DNA of 64,000 bases from Xiphophorus maculatus (GCF_002775205.1 NC_036457.1:4201650-4265649), one strand, 5' to 3'; positions 11,620-24,149 are shown, counted from the stretch's first letter. Notes: generated from the sequence alone by a model not told the origin. Translations and numbers: made by a program.

Positions 11620-12140
11620 GTTTAAGTTTTCTAGCCCACATGCAGAACACAAGACAGGAGAGTTGAAATCAGTTTAAGTGATTTATTAAGATTACACAAT
11701 TATCAGAAAGTGTCAAGGTGGTCTGGTCCAGGGAATCAACGGTAACGGGCAGCAGTGGTTCACTGCGAGGGGAAAGAGCAGACTGGTGAGTTCAGGGGTC
11801 GTGGGAACATGGAAATCTCAGATAAAACACAGGTTGTTCTTACTTGTGGTGGTTGGATCTGAATCTTGGAAGGTAACTGAGTATGTCCAGGGTCTCGGTC
11901 TCTTAGTGGGTCCAGGAACAACGGAGGAGTGCGGCGGAGGACGGACAGGTGGGCTCCGGTGCAACGGAGACACAGAGGAGTGGTTCGACCGCCAGCCGTG
12001 GGATCCAGGAGATACTTGTAAACAACGGAGAGGTGAGTCTGGGAACTCGGGCAACCAGTGGGTACTTTCCACGGCGTCACGAGGGAGGTTCTGAAACCAG
12101 GAAAACTGCCAGGATCTAATCAGCGGGTCCAGAGTGTCAA
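11620..12140. repeat. Possible retroelement-derived or other interspersed segment
   Basis: A more GC-rich block than its surroundings, starting TCATGATGGGTTTAAG and including TGATTTATTAAGATTACAC. It looks like fish repeat sequence, and the short open frames in it on both strands have no recognisable domain. No terminal repeats were found. Confidence 0.3.
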
Positions 12141-12263
12141 AGGTAGTGATGTTACGTGATGTGCCGAGGCTTCGAGGCGTGTGTGGAGTAATGGAGGGGG
12201 CGTTTCCGTAAAGGCGTTTCTGAGGTCTGAGGCCAGGGTCCAGACTTTATCTTTACACCCTTC

Positions 12264-12569
12264 TTGCTCCAGAATGTGTCTGGCCCCTCAGCACTGCAGA
12301 ACAGGACATTACCTGTCCGGATAACTACAAGAAAATTTACAAGAAACAGAAACATAAAATACAGGGGACCTAATTCAAACATCAGACTGATCCCCTGCCT
12401 AAAGGAACCTCAGACTGAAGATTTCTTGGCCTCCAAGTCACTTAAACTAGCTCTTTTAAATACCAGATCTCTCTGTGCTAAAGCTCTATTAATTAAAGCA
12501 ACAGACGCACTAAACAGTTTTACTGGGTATCAGAATATTTATGAACCTGAGATTATTATGAATGTTTAA
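12264..12569 (+). mobile_element. LINE ORF2 remnant (start of endonuclease domain)
   Basis: The 101-codon frame contains LKLALLNTRSLCAKALLI, which resembles the beginning of the apurinic-type endonuclease domain of fish non-LTR retrotransposons (L2/CR1/Rex-like). The frame then ends and no reverse-transcriptase region follows, so it is a truncated or decayed fragment. Confidence 0.55.
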
Positions 12570-13635
12570 TATTTAACTGACATATCAAACTTTACTAAGT
12601 TTCTTATGTTGCTGATGGAGTAATTTAATGACTGACTGACCAGTTTGACCAGTTTGTTCTGTTCAGACAGTGAAGTTAATTAATTCTTTTCAAACAGTAA
12701 AATTTGATTTTAAATTTTTGCTTTAGCAGGTGATTCAAAGTTCTTCACATGATAAAAACAAAACAATAAGCTTCATGTTGCTGTGGCAACAAAAATACCT
12801 GGATGAGTTTCTCCAGGTGTTTATATTTAATATATTAATATTAAATATTAATATATTAAACTGTATTTTAGTCGTTTAATCCTGAAAATGTTCTTCAGGT
12901 GACAGAAGGCCGACTTTGTAACCGTCTTTATGTGACTGAAGTTCAGATCTGATCTCCAGTTTGAAGCTGTAATAACTGAAGCTTTGTTTTGTTTCTGTTG
13001 GCCCTGATTTGTTTCCAGGATCTGTTTAGTGCGTAGTGCAGAGTATCGTCTGCATAGTTCTGATGTTTGAGCCGTTGGAGCAAACAGACGGTGAACAGCA
13101 GGAACCAGGATGAACCCTGAGGTTCTCCATGTCACCTGCTCTGATGAGGAGCTTTAACCTCCCTGGTCTTTAACCAGTTAAAACTGTTGGCGATGCTGTG
13201 ATGAGGTCCAACAGAACCAGAACCAGAACCAGCGCTGTGGTTCTTCCACTGTCTGGATTTATTTAGAAACCAGACCCAACTCTTTTCGCTGTTTGTCACT
13301 TCGAATCACCTAAATTATTTGTACTTGCAAAATACCAAACAAACTTAGCATCAACATTTTTTAGATTTTTTTGTAACTTTCCTCAAATAAAGTGAATAAA
13401 GTTAAAGATTAACAATCTGGTTCACCGATAAACATTTTGACTTTCAGTTTTATGATTGAAATCATTTGCATGCATTTGGAAAAGATCAGTATTTGTGTCA
13501 TTTTAAGTGTTTTATTTTAAAACAGTCATTGATTCATGTTGGTCAGGATGGAGAATAAAGATCAGAGGACTAAATCAGTCACGTATAAAAATGAACAAAT
13601 CTCAACTGTTTCCTTTTTCTTATCTGCAGTGAAAC

Positions 13636-15011
13636 ATGGAGGCCTCGTCCTTCATCCATGCAGGTTTTAATGCCTCTGAAAGGGAAGAACTTCCTGAGCC
13701 CTGCAGCTTCAGCAGCAGCAACAGCGTGAAAACTGGCTGCTCAGCTCCAACATCTACTCCATCATCTGCATCCTGGGCTTCGTGGGGAACGTCGTAATAA
13801 TCATCACTCTGACATTTAAGACCAAACACAAGCTGGAAACACACCAGGTCTTCCAGCTCAACCTGGCCATCACCAACCTGCTGTTCACCGTGGCGCTGGC
13901 CTTCCTGATCTACAACGAGCTGCTGCCAGGCGACCTGCAAGCTGCTGCAGGGATCCTACCTGTACAGCGGCATGCTGTTGGTCGCCCGGATGAGCGTGTT
14001 ACTCTTGGTCATCGTCGTCAGTCCTCTGTGCTATCAGAACAGCCACATAGGGACGAGACACACCTCCATCATCTGTGTGTCCATCTGGGTCTTTGCCCTG
14101 CTGCTTTCTGTCCCCACCTTCTACTTCTACCAACTGTACGAGCCGACAAGTGAAACCATCCACATGCTGGAGGGAGAAAAACAGAACAACTCCTCAGCGT
14201 CTCCGTGGTTCGTCTGTGAGTTTCAGTTTGAAGACCACGACTTGTCCCGGATCGTGACGGTGGCGGTTCCTAGCGTCCAAATGGCCGTCGGCTTCTTCCT
14301 GCCTCTGCTCATCATCATCTTCTGTTACACCTCCATCATCATCAAACTACTGACCAACAAGTTCAACCCAACTGACAGCAAATCCCCAAAAGAAGCGGGC
14401 CAGGCTGCAGACCCCAGAGACCAGCGAGGGAAGGCGGTGCAGACGGGGATCATCCTGGTGTTTGTGTCCTGCCACCTGCCCTACAACCTCACCCTGCTGT
14501 ACGACACCAGCACCATGTTCCAGCTCAGGGGTCTCAAACTCCAGTCCTCGAGGGCCGCAGTCCTGCAACTTTTAGATGTGCCTCTGCTGCTCCACACCTG
14601 AACAGAATAATTAGGTCATTATCAAGGCTGGGAGAACTGATCTACACAAGGAGGAGGTCATTAAGTCGTTTCATTCCAGTGTTTTGTACCTGTGGCACAT
14701 CTAAAAACTGCAGGACTGCGGCCCTCGAGGACTGGAGTTTGAGATCCCTGTTCCAGCTGATGGCCTGTGAAGAGGCTGACCGCTGGCAGACCGCCCTGTC
14801 CGTTACAGAGTTCATCGCCTACCTGCAGTGCTGCCTGAACCCGGTGCTGTACGGCTTCATAGGTCAGAACTTCAGGCAGAAGTTCAGGGAGACCTTCTGC
14901 TCAACCAACACGGCACAAAACGGACACAATTTCAACCAGTTCTCTCTAAAATGGACCAAATCCAGCAGCTTTTACAAACCTAAAGATGTTCAGAGCAGCT
15001 CAATACTTTGA
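13636..15011 (+). pseudogene. CCR6-like chemokine receptor pseudogene, inverted copy 4
   Basis: Opposite orientation to copies 1-3. A splice acceptor (TTATCTGCAG) precedes the ATG at 13636, as in the intact genes. The first frame stops at 13795-13797 after 53 codons, owing to an apparent one-base loss in the A run near 13729-13732; receptor similarity continues in a second frame (SIICILGFVGN, NLLFTVALAFLIYNELL), then shifts again near 13926-13940. The region of the DRY motif (about 13990-14020) is replaced by VLLLVIVVS-like sequence. Similarity resumes at SVPTFYFYQLYEP and continues to LPYNLTLLYDTSTMF, where a 225-bp MITE (14526-14750) interrupts TM6/TM7. After it, AYLQCCLNPVLYGFIGQNFR and a tail follow, ending at the stop 15009-15011. 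It is more diverged than copies 1-3, so an older paralog. Confidence 0.85.
14526..14750. mobile_element. hAT-type MITE inside the receptor pseudogene
   Basis: Non-autonomous 225-bp element. The left end starts CAGGGGTCTCAAACTCCAGT and the right end, read in reverse complement, starts CAGGGATCTCAAACTCCAGT; the near-perfect inverted repeat continues for more than 40 bases on each side. It is flanked by TTCCAGCT at 14518-14525 and 14751-14758, an exact 8-bp target-site duplication typical of hAT elements. Removing it with one duplication copy rejoins the receptor frame. Confidence 0.93.
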
Positions 15012-16400
15012 TCTGAGTAAAGTATGAATATTGTTGACTTTAATTTAGACTTTTAGATGCACTATGACCCGGATTATTGTGAAGGTTTTGTTATCTAACC
15101 AGGGAAATAATTTAAACTTTTGTTGTGAATTCACTTGTTAATCCCAGTTTGGATGTTTTAACAATGAACATTTTTAACCCAAAATCCTAAAACTCAGATT
15201 AAAGTTGATTAAATCTCAGCTGTTTGAAGGTTTTGCTCCTGCAGGAGTTTTACAAACAGCTGACCATCAAGACCTGCTGCTCAGGATTTTCAGCCTGCAG
15301 TTACAGAGAAACTCACGTTTCAAAGTCTCACAATGTTTTATACTTATTACACGTTTTAGCTTTAGATAATGAAACATTTGCCTTAATCTACTAGTTTTAC
15401 TCAGGGAACATCAAGGAACTATTCACAAATCAAGACTCACTCTGGAGACCACACACATGCTGGACACAGACGGTTTAGACTTTTCCCTTTGGATCGGCGC
15501 CACAGACATTTTCTGCCTCAGTGATCAACATGATGATCCTCTAATGGAACGTTTCCACTATTATAACCTACCAGGAAAAATGTTTTGTTTTGTTTTTACC
15601 TCCTCTGAAGGAGGATATTTATATCCGATATCTGTCCGTCCGTCCGTCTGTTCGCTCCGTCTTGGTTAATAAACCCGGTTCTGAAGCGACCTGAGGTGAA
15701 CTGAGACTCAGACGGTGAAGGGAGGAAACGACCTGCAGCTGTTTGAATTATTAATCTCCTTGATGTTTGTCTATAATCCTGCTGGGATTGAGCTCCCAGC
15801 CTGGAGGCGTCTGGAAAACTCAGATCAATTATGGATGAGAAACATCGTGGGAACAACAGGGAAAGAAACGATTTCAACCAAACTGTTAACCTGAAGACTG
15901 AAGCAAAAACAATCCGTTTAATAAAATCCTTTTCAATATTTCAGTATTGATTTATAAGTGAAGGCAGAGGAGGAGGGGTTATGTGGAGCAGCTGCGAGGC
16001 GTCAGTAGCTGTTCCACTGCCCTTCATGTTTTAGATGCTTTCTGCCTGATGTGAATCCATCCTGATGGCGAGTCTCTAACATTTCTTTCACTTTATACTT
16101 TAGACACCAAACAGCCTGAGAAAAACTTTTATCAGATTAATACGGACATTTTAGGTCAAACATTCGAGTTTTATCTTTACGCTGTGGAACTGAAACATTT
16201 TGTTTCTTTCAGCTAAAGATTCTGATTTTTTTCATAATTCTCACATTTGATGTCAGAAAATTAAAATCAAAATTCTGACAAAAAAGTCAGTATTTGGATA
16301 TTAAACTCAGAATAAATTATATTCTATTTGATCCTATTCTATCCTATTGAAGTTAGAACCATGAGAAAAATGCAGAATCATTTTTTAGCTCCTCTAATCG
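15012..16400. other. Intergenic, no gene seen
   Basis: AT-rich with short frames only. A (CCGT)n-like run lies near 15636-15650. Nothing recognisable as coding. Confidence 0.6.
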
Positions 16401-16589
16401 TCGTTTGTAAAGTTATTGAGGTTTAAAGTGAATCCAGTGTCTGAAGTTCCCTGGAGAAAAAGATCCGATTCCAGAGAAACGTGTGAAAACGTCAAACTGC
16501 AGAACGGAGATGATTTATGGTTTTATGTTTGTCGCTCACTTTTCCTCCTGGCAGGCAGCCGGCGTGCCTCACAGGCTCCGGCTCGCCCG

Positions 16590-17109
16590 GCCCAAAGAAC
16601 CGGTCCAAACAACCGGTCCAAACAACCGGTCCAAACAAACAACCGGCCCAAAGAACCGGTCCAAACAAACAACTGGTCCAAACAACCGGTCCAAACAAAC
16701 AACCGGCCCAAAGAACCGGTCCAAACAAACAACTGGTCCAAACAACCGGTCCAAACAAACAACCGGCCCAAACAAAGAACCGGTTCAAACAAAGAAACAG
16801 CCCAAACAACCAGTCCAAACAAACAACTGGCCCAAAGAACCGGTCCAAAGAACCGGTCCAAACAAACAACTGGCCCAAAGAACCGGTCCAAACAACCGGC
16901 CCAAACAAACAACTGGCCCAAAGAACCGGTCCAAACAACCGGCCCAAACAACGGGTCCAAACAAAGAACCGGTCCAAACAAACAACCGGTCCAAACAAAC
17001 AACCGGTCCAAACAACCGGTCCAAACAACCGGTCCAAACAAACAACCGGCCCAAACAAACAACCGGTCCAAACAAACAGCCGGTCCAAACAAAGAACCGG
17101 TCCAAACAC
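16590..17109. repeat. Minisatellite built on AACCGGTCCAAACA units
   Basis: About 520 bp of tandem, irregularly alternating short units (AACCGGTCCAAACA, AACCGGCCCAAACA, with AAAGAACC variants). The unit almost lacks stop codons in most frames, so long spurious open frames (up to 280 codons) run across it on both strands. Confidence 0.95.
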
Positions 17110-17269
17110 TGGGAAAGCAGAACACGAGGCTCATTGCTCTAGAATTAAGGCGTACTGAACAGGAAGCAGTGAAATGTTCTGGTAAACGTTCTGAGAAGCA
17201 ACATTCATTTATCTGTGAAGCTGAAAACCTTTTCAATAAAATATCTGGAGTTTATTAAAAGCAGATTAT

Positions 17270-18480
17270 AAAAGACAAAGAAACAATAAATGAAGCAGAT
17301 TAATGAGGTTTAATAAACAGCCTGAAGGAGGAAAACTTTCCACTGATTGTCTAAATTACTTTATTAATGTTGGAGTTTGTTTCCTACAGAAGCTAAAACA
17401 TAAAAACCTTCAGAAAGTTTCATCAGCCCAGGATCCTGGAGACACGGAAACATTTTGCTTTCAAAATTATTACCAATAAATCAAAACCTTCTTTCAATCG
17501 TCTTCAGGAACAACACAGTTTTTATCTTCTAAAAACACATTTTTATGATCTCTAGATTTGTTTTCAATTCACTACAACTCGAAGAAAAATTATTTTCTTT
17601 CTCTGGAGTCAGAAAGGATTTATTTGTCTCTACTGGGGAGAAACTTTAAACCTGTTGCCGTGGTAACTCAGATTTTCTCAGCCCGGTTCCTCCAGGCGAC
17701 GGGTTAAACGTCCTCAGTTCTTCTGCGATTCTCTTTTGTTTGTTCTTTCATTACCATCTGCACCATTAACACGCCTCATCCTTTAAATGGATTCTAAAGG
17801 TTTTAATTGGTTTTTAATTGTGTTTATAACTGGAGTTTGTTTGTTTGACATGGAGTTTTAACGTCCAGCGTTTCCAGCTCGTCTTAATCACGTTGCAGTA
17901 AATTTTGGTCCCAACAATCAGCAGTGATTTGTCTCCATTAAAACGTGATTAAAACAAATGATCCAGACTCGTTAGTAAGCTGGCCAGCTTTATTTGATGT
18001 TTTTGTTTCTCTGAATTAATTTTCAATTAACTCTTGGAAGTATTAAGTCCATCTATTATGTTAATGAGCTGCAGCTCAGAAATCTGCAGGAAAAGGAAAT
18101 TAAATGATCGTAACGAGTTTCTGTCGTTTCAGATGATGGATGGATGGATGGAACGGCGGCACGTTAAAGATTATAATTATAAAATTTATATTCTGTTTAT
18201 TTTTCTCATCCAGTCCAGAGCGAACAGTGGATTACAGCGCCCTCTGTCTTCACAAAGAGTCACTGCAGATGATTTTCTTCATGTTTGTTCAACTAAATGT
18301 GTCTTGGATTAATAATTATACATTATAAACTTTGGAAAACCCAGTGGACCAGAACCAGAACCAGAACCAGAAGATAATATGGTACCAGATTCTCTGGACT
18401 TAAACCAACATGGATTCTGGTTCTTTCTGCTCTTCAGAATCTGAAAACCAAACTTTCATCTGGAGAGAAAACTGAGAGAA
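17270..18480. other. Intergenic, no gene seen
   Basis: AT-rich sequence with short repeats (GATGGATGGATGG near 18134, CCAGAA runs near 18350). No splice-linked or long coding frame was recognised. Confidence 0.55.
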
Positions 18481-18484
18481 ACCG

Positions 18485-18612
18485 TCTGGTTCTGGTTCTG
18501 GTTCTGGTTCTGGTCCTGGTTCTGGTCCTGGTTCTGGTTCTGGTCCTGGTTCTTGTTCTGGTCCTGGTTCTGGTCCTAGTTCTGGTTCTGATCCTGGTTC
18601 TGGTCCTGGCTC
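18485..18612. repeat. Hexamer satellite (TGGTTC/TGGTCC)n
   Basis: About twenty imperfect copies of a six-base unit, TGGTTC alternating with TGGTCC. Confidence 0.95.
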
Positions 18613-19097
18613 TTCTATTTTTTAATCTCTCCTAAGTTTGCGTTTATACATCCTGACTTTTACTGCACTTTTTTCTTCCACTCAACTTTCTATAGCTCTA
18701 CAGGAACAAGTTAAGGCAGCGCTGTTACTCATGATTTTATTTCATCTTAAGAAGTTTCTGAGAAATAAAAGATAAAATATTTATTCATTTAAATCATGAC
18801 AACAATAAAACTGATTTCTAACAGAAAGTTTCTCGCTTTGTTTTTTACCACGACCTCAGATTAATAAATATATTCAACCAATGTCAAAGTTCTTTAAAAT
18901 GCTGGGACACAAACCATCATCAGAACCGGTTCTGATCATTTAGGGCCAATGTTGGGTCACAGCTTTGGAAAAATAATCGGTTTTGTGCTGAAAAACTGTT
19001 TGTTTGTAGATTAGATGAAAATAAAGACATTTTCCCAGATGTTGGTCCTGCACAGCAGCAGCAGACGGTTCCTCTGCGCCGTGAGAAACAAGACGGA

Positions 19098-19130
19098 GGT
19101 CAACAGAGGTCAACAGAGGTCAACAGAGGT
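19098..19130. repeat. Short tandem repeat AGGTCAACAG
   Basis: Three to four 10-bp copies. Confidence 0.85.
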
Positions 19131-19779
19131 CATGGTTTCCATGGTGATTAATTCAGGTGACAAACACTAATTAACAGCAGAAACAAAGAAACTGTGAGGC
19201 GAATTATTGTCACCCAGGAGGACGAAGGAGACAAACGACACCATTAAAGCATGTTTCATCCTGGTTGCCATGGCGACTGAGAGGGAAACATTCAGAGTTT
19301 GATTCAAAGAGGAAACAGACAAAAATATCACAGCAAAACATCTTAAAATATGTTTTTAATTTCATTTCAAAGCATAAACAGTTCAATTCCTCACTCATCT
19401 TCTTCAGAAAAAACTATAACCTGTCAAAAAAAAATCACTTTTTAGTGATTAAATTTAAACTTTTATGCATATTTTATCCTTTAGAAAGAAGGAAGAACTG
19501 CAATAAGCCCAACATAAATGAACATAAATACGATTACACAGCAGGAGAGCCTTGATTCTCTTCAGAGGCTTTAACTAGACCCTTCTCTCCACATGTCCAG
19601 GTGTTGCTGAGGTTTTATGTAACTCGTTATAAGTCGTTACACAAGGCCCGGTTCTCCGGACATCCCATAATATTTCTGCCTTAGATCACTGAGTCTTTAT
19701 TTATTTCTGTCCACAGAGAGATGATCTAACATGTAAAAACTGAATATTAATATTAATATTAATATGTCCAGGTCTAGAA

Positions 19780-19835
19780 GCGGACCCACAGCATGATGCA
19801 ACCTCCACCGTGTTCAGCAGAATAGAGGCTGTTTC
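19780..19835 (-). mobile_element. Probable Tc1/mariner-like scrap
   Basis: ACCCACAGCATGATGCAACC followed by TCCACCGTG resembles, in antisense, the conserved Tc1-like transposase stretch that encodes the GGGSIMLWG-type region. No intact frame. Confidence 0.4.
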
Positions 19836-20049
19836 TATTCTTTACTGACATCAATTTATAACAAACTTCAAGACCTTCTGATTTCTTCCTTCCTTGTTTC
19901 AACAAACCCTAAAACATGAATATTATGCTTTTATTTTGGAAAACTTCAGTCTACTGATGAAGATATTTTTACAAAAAATCCAAAGTGCTTTTAAAAAAAA
20001 CTTTTTAATTTTTTTTAAAATGCTGGAATAAAAAGCATCACCTCTGAGC

Positions 20050-20203
20050 ATGCTAGTTTCCTTTCTGCTAGTTTCCTGTCTGCTAGTTTCCTTTCTGCTA
20101 GTTTCCTGTCTGCTAGTTTCCTGTCTGCTAGTTTCCTGTCTGCTAGTTTCCTTTCTGCTAGTTTCCTTTAGAAAGTTTCCTTTCTGCTAGTTTCCTTTAG
20201 AAA
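20050..20203. repeat. 15-bp minisatellite (GCTAGTTTCCTTTCT)
   Basis: Roughly ten tandem copies, alternating CCTTTCT and CCTGTCT, with degraded copies at the right end. Confidence 0.95.
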
Positions 20204-21398
20204 GCATCGCTGCTTTCAGAGGACTCGCTTCCTTTAGCCGAATCACTTCCTGTTAGTGAAACAGAACCGAACCGGTTTTACACCAACATGTTTCAGGGCG
20301 GTTTTCTGCTGCACAGACTTTATTTTTTGAATCCCTAAAAGGAAAACAGCTGGTGTTAATGTTGATGCTCAGACCATACAGGAAGTAAAAGAACTGCTGA
20401 ACGGGTTTGACCCAACAGAACATCAGGGAAAATGTCCGGTCAGCCCGATGGCGCCTGGCCAGGCTGGAAACTGGAGCTCCAGCTCTGGGTTTTTCCAGGT
20501 TATTGATTTTCTTCCTGTCTCTGTTGGATGTTATCAGTTCTGACTGTGAATCGTGTCGATAAGCTGCTGAACCAACCAAAGGAAACAAACGCAGAACATT
20601 TTCTGGGTCTGAATCCAAGCTTTTCTGTTTGGATTCACATTTTATCTGTTTCAATATTTAAAGGACTGAAAACCTTGAACTTGTTTTTTCTGACTGATTT
20701 CTCACAGAACTCAACAGATTTGCAAAAAACAAACCAAGCAGCCTGTTGGTTTCAGGTGTTTATTTATTTCACTGATCTGCAGATTGTATTTTTATTTATC
20801 GGTGCTTTTAATTTGACAGCCATCCAGCAGACTTCCTGCTGAGCTTCTGGACCAAGATGCCTGCCACGGTTCATAAAATTGTAATTGCTAGTGGAAAAGT
20901 CCAGATCACTGTGGTGAGTCCGGTTAGAAACCAGAGTCTCACTCCAGTGGGTTTAACTTGCTGTTTATTTCTTAATTTGACGTAACTGTGTGGTTCTAGA
21001 AAAGATCATTAATAATAAAACGTCAGTGTCTGAATAATCCCTAAATAAAATGACTGAAATAATATCACACATACTAAACAACTGTAATATTAATGGTTAC
21101 AAACATCCCGTTTCTAAATAAATAGATGACAAAACCCACGTTGTGAAGCTCTTAAGTTCTCACGCTACAAAACAAAAACTGAAATATTTGCTGAATAAAC
21201 AATGTCATTAACTTCCAACATGACTTACCTGCATTTCCACCGACACACATCAAAGGAAGGAATAAATTGCAAACAGCAAATTAAAGAACAAAATGCTAAC
21301 GGTAAACTCTACAGCTCCTGTTTCCTTCATCCGCATGCTGCTGCTCTAAGCTCCGCCCCTTAAAGGGCCCAGCAGTTTGTTAGGCTCAGGACCTTCAT

Positions 21399-21955
21399 CT
21401 ACATGGGGAAGACGAGGAACCCGGTGAAGATGCTGAGGCGGCCCTGGTCAGCGATGGTCTTCCCGGCCCACAGCTGGACGTAGACCCGGTCTCCCTGCTC
21501 CAGAACCAGCACCATGGCGTTGGAGGCGCCGGCCTGGGTTCTTGCTTTCTGGTAAATGGCGAACATGTTTTCTCGGTTCTTCTTCACCCCGGCGTGCAGC
21601 TCACCGGTCGGACCGGAGATTCCAGTGACCTGGATGTAGTAAAGTCCTTTAACTGGGGCGGTGAAGAGACCTGCAGGAAGAGAACCTGGGTCAGTGGTTC
21701 TGGTTCTGGAAGACATTTAAACTGCTGCTGGACTTTAGTTGGTCCTGGTTACCAAATTCACCAGATTCCTGTCGAACACTGAGGTCCAAACCCGTTTAGT
21801 TTCCTTTGAGCCGAAACAACTGGATCATTGATCAACATATTGATGCTTATTGATCATTTATTGATGGAACTGGACAAAATGTAATGTCTGATGAGTTTAT
21901 GATGTTTTATGTTTTCAGAACTGGCTTTCTGCTGAAATGTGCTGCACAGATAAAC

Positions 21956-22028
<73 letters not shown>

Positions 22029-22515
22029 CCCAATTAGCTGCTGGAGAAAAGTTTCTGATCCTAAATGAACTAAATGCCGTAAAATGACTCATTTTTTCGG
22101 ATAAAGAGTCGTGGTGCGTTCAGGTTCTCAGTATTTCATGCGAACCCTAAACTAACGGGTCGTAATGAATCCCGTCCACCTGTTGCCGGGTCGTATCCGT
22201 TGCCGATGTTGGTGATCACTCTCTCGAACTTCAGAGTTTCATCAGCCTCCAGCGGGCCCTTGACGGTCCAGTTGTTGGTGTCGACGAGTGCGGCGGAGAA
22301 CGCCACCCTGGATTTGGCTGCAGGAGGTCAGAAGGTCAGTTAGAGAAACAAACATCTGGGAGTCTGACAATCAGCTACAGTCTGAGGAAGAATCGGAACC
22401 GACTCAGGACGTCGTTGTCCGCCTCCAGCTTCTGGACCCGCTCAGGCAGACCGCCCTGCTGAGCGCTGACCAGGCCGCACACCAGAACCGCCACCAGGAA
22501 CAAACTGGACTTCAT
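21399..22515 (-). CDS. Secreted C1q-domain protein (three exons)
   Basis: Coding exons 22404-22515, 22180-22317 and 21399-21670 join in phase to 173 residues. Residues 1-18 form a signal peptide (MKSSLFLVAVLVCGLVSA, predicted cleavage before QQG). A short helical stretch follows (LPERVQKLEADNDVL), then one C1q domain filling the rest: VAFSAALV, VITNIGNGYDPATG, LFTAPVKGLYYIQV, and the typical end FTGFLVFPM. There is no collagen-like Gly-X-Y region, so it belongs with the short C1q-like proteins abundant in teleosts; the family forms trimers and often acts in innate recognition. Acceptors at 22318 and 21671 are strong; the exon 1 donor (TGA|GTCGGT) is weak but required by phase. Function beyond domain class is unknown. 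Confidence 0.85.
21956..22027. repeat. (GATT)n microsatellite in C1q gene intron
   Basis: About 17 uninterrupted TGAT units within intron 2 of the C1q-domain gene. Confidence 0.97.
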
Positions 22516-22586
22516 CTTCACTGAGGACTGAGACACCTGGACCCACTGCAGGACAGGAGACTGTGCCGAAGCTCTGGAGCTCTCCG

Positions 22587-22597
22587 GGTTTTATCCG
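22587..22597 (-). promoter_or_regulatory. Possible TATA-like box of the C1q gene
   Basis: The minus strand reads GGATAAAACC about 75 bases upstream of the start codon at 22515, a spacing that allows a short 5' UTR. Inferred from position only. Confidence 0.3.
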
Positions 22598-22599
22598 AG

Positions 22600-23340
22600 T
22601 CCGGATCCGAACTTTGGATCTCTGGGAGCAAAGATCCGGGTTGAACGAGTCCAACGTAACGCAATTTATTGATCCTTACTGGCAACGGATGATCAATACT
22701 GGTTAATGTTTTATTGATGGAAAACTGAAATTGTTCAGCAAAACGTGTTTGTTTACCTTTCATAACCTCAGTCCAGGTAAACAGAAGAACAACCTGGCAA
22801 AGGTAAATACTGAAATGAAAGATTTCAAAAGGTAAAATAAACTTTAATATATGAAAAAGTGTTTAAATCAAAACCTTTAAGTGAAACCAGGAGATGCTTT
22901 CAGTTTTTTCTGATCAATCTAAAGATCTGATTCTGACACCAAACCTCTGAATTCCTCCAGAATCTGTTTGTTTCCCTTTAAACATCAACATTATTTTATT
23001 ATTTTAATTACAATTTAGTGAGTTGGATGTAAGAAGTTTCATAAAGACGATCTGAACCGTGTGACTGTCTTCATATCCTGAACTCAACCAGGTCTTAGAA
23101 ATATCTCAGAGGTTTTGAAGGATTTTGTTGAATTGACAGAATCAGTTGCTGAATTTTTAAAAGCTGCAGCATTTTCACTGCAGAACTTTGTGTCATTATT
23201 CATCAGAAAACATGTTTCAGATAAACCTGGTTTAAATCAGGTTTATCTGACGTTATTAGACCTGAAGTTACAGCCGTCAGTTTGGTGAAGCTGTGAATTA
23301 TGACCTCAGTTCATGGAGACCAGAATGACAAACCAACCTG
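22600..23340. other. Intergenic, no gene seen
   Basis: AT-rich, no coding frame or RNA gene recognised. Confidence 0.55.
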
Positions 23341-23349
23341 CTGTTTCTG

Positions 23350-23395
23350 ACCAATTAGACAGGTGTACCTAATAAAGTGGCCAGTGAGTTTAGCT
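23350..23395. repeat. Fish interspersed repeat end (GGTGTACCTAATAAAGTGGC)
   Basis: This motif with CCAGTGAG after it is a familiar end sequence of a dispersed fish repeat. The family cannot be named from sequence alone. Confidence 0.55.
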
Positions 23396-24149
23396 GCATC
23401 TGGAATGAAAAACGATCGTCTGAATCTATAATCGGTTCATAACCAGATCTCTAACTCAGCCTTTAGAGTTTAAAAACAGAACAGAGTTAAAATAACTGGA
23501 AGAAATAAAAACGGTAATTAAAGGGAAAAACTAGAATCAACTGGATTCATGTTTATAAAACTAAAACAAACTGAAATTATAGGTTATAGATTTATTGGCC
23601 TTTTGAACTGATATAAAATTGTTTTTTTTCCCCACACAAGCTGTTTACATCAGCTGTCTGCAAACTACAGCGATCCATTTTCCTGCTGGCGCCACTTACG
23701 CTGATCCGCAAAATGGCGACAGCAAAAGTTGGGAAAAAACTCCAGAGTTAAGAATAACTGAATCATTCTTTGAAAATAGTTTCTTCTGTTGATTTATACA
23801 TCATCACAATTCATCACTTTTTTAATTCTGCACCTAGAAATGAAGCAAAAACTTTGACTATAACTAATGAAAACTAAACATTTAACCAGTAAAAACTAGA
23901 AAACTCTAAATAAAACTAACTTGGGGAAACAAACAATCACAATTAAACTAAAATGAGAAATTATTATAACTTTGTGGGACTTGGAGCAGCAGATATTAAT
24001 GATCAATGTGAGGAAAAAATTTGGTTTTCTAACAAATAAAAATCTTTATTATTCATCAGTGGGAAAATCTGATTTTTATGTCTAAAAGCCTCTGCAGTTT
24101 AAAAACCTGTTTGCCTTTTTTGTCCCAACTTCTGCAAGCTCAGCAAAAT

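Noticed and set aside
11760-12094. Overlapping 84-106-codon frames on both strands
   Set aside because: GC-rich repeat-like block; equal openness on both strands and no recognised domain.
16416-17258. Open frames of 205-280 codons on both strands
   Set aside because: They run through a tandem repeat whose unit lacks stops; the predicted proteins are only repeat translation, with no domain or splice support.
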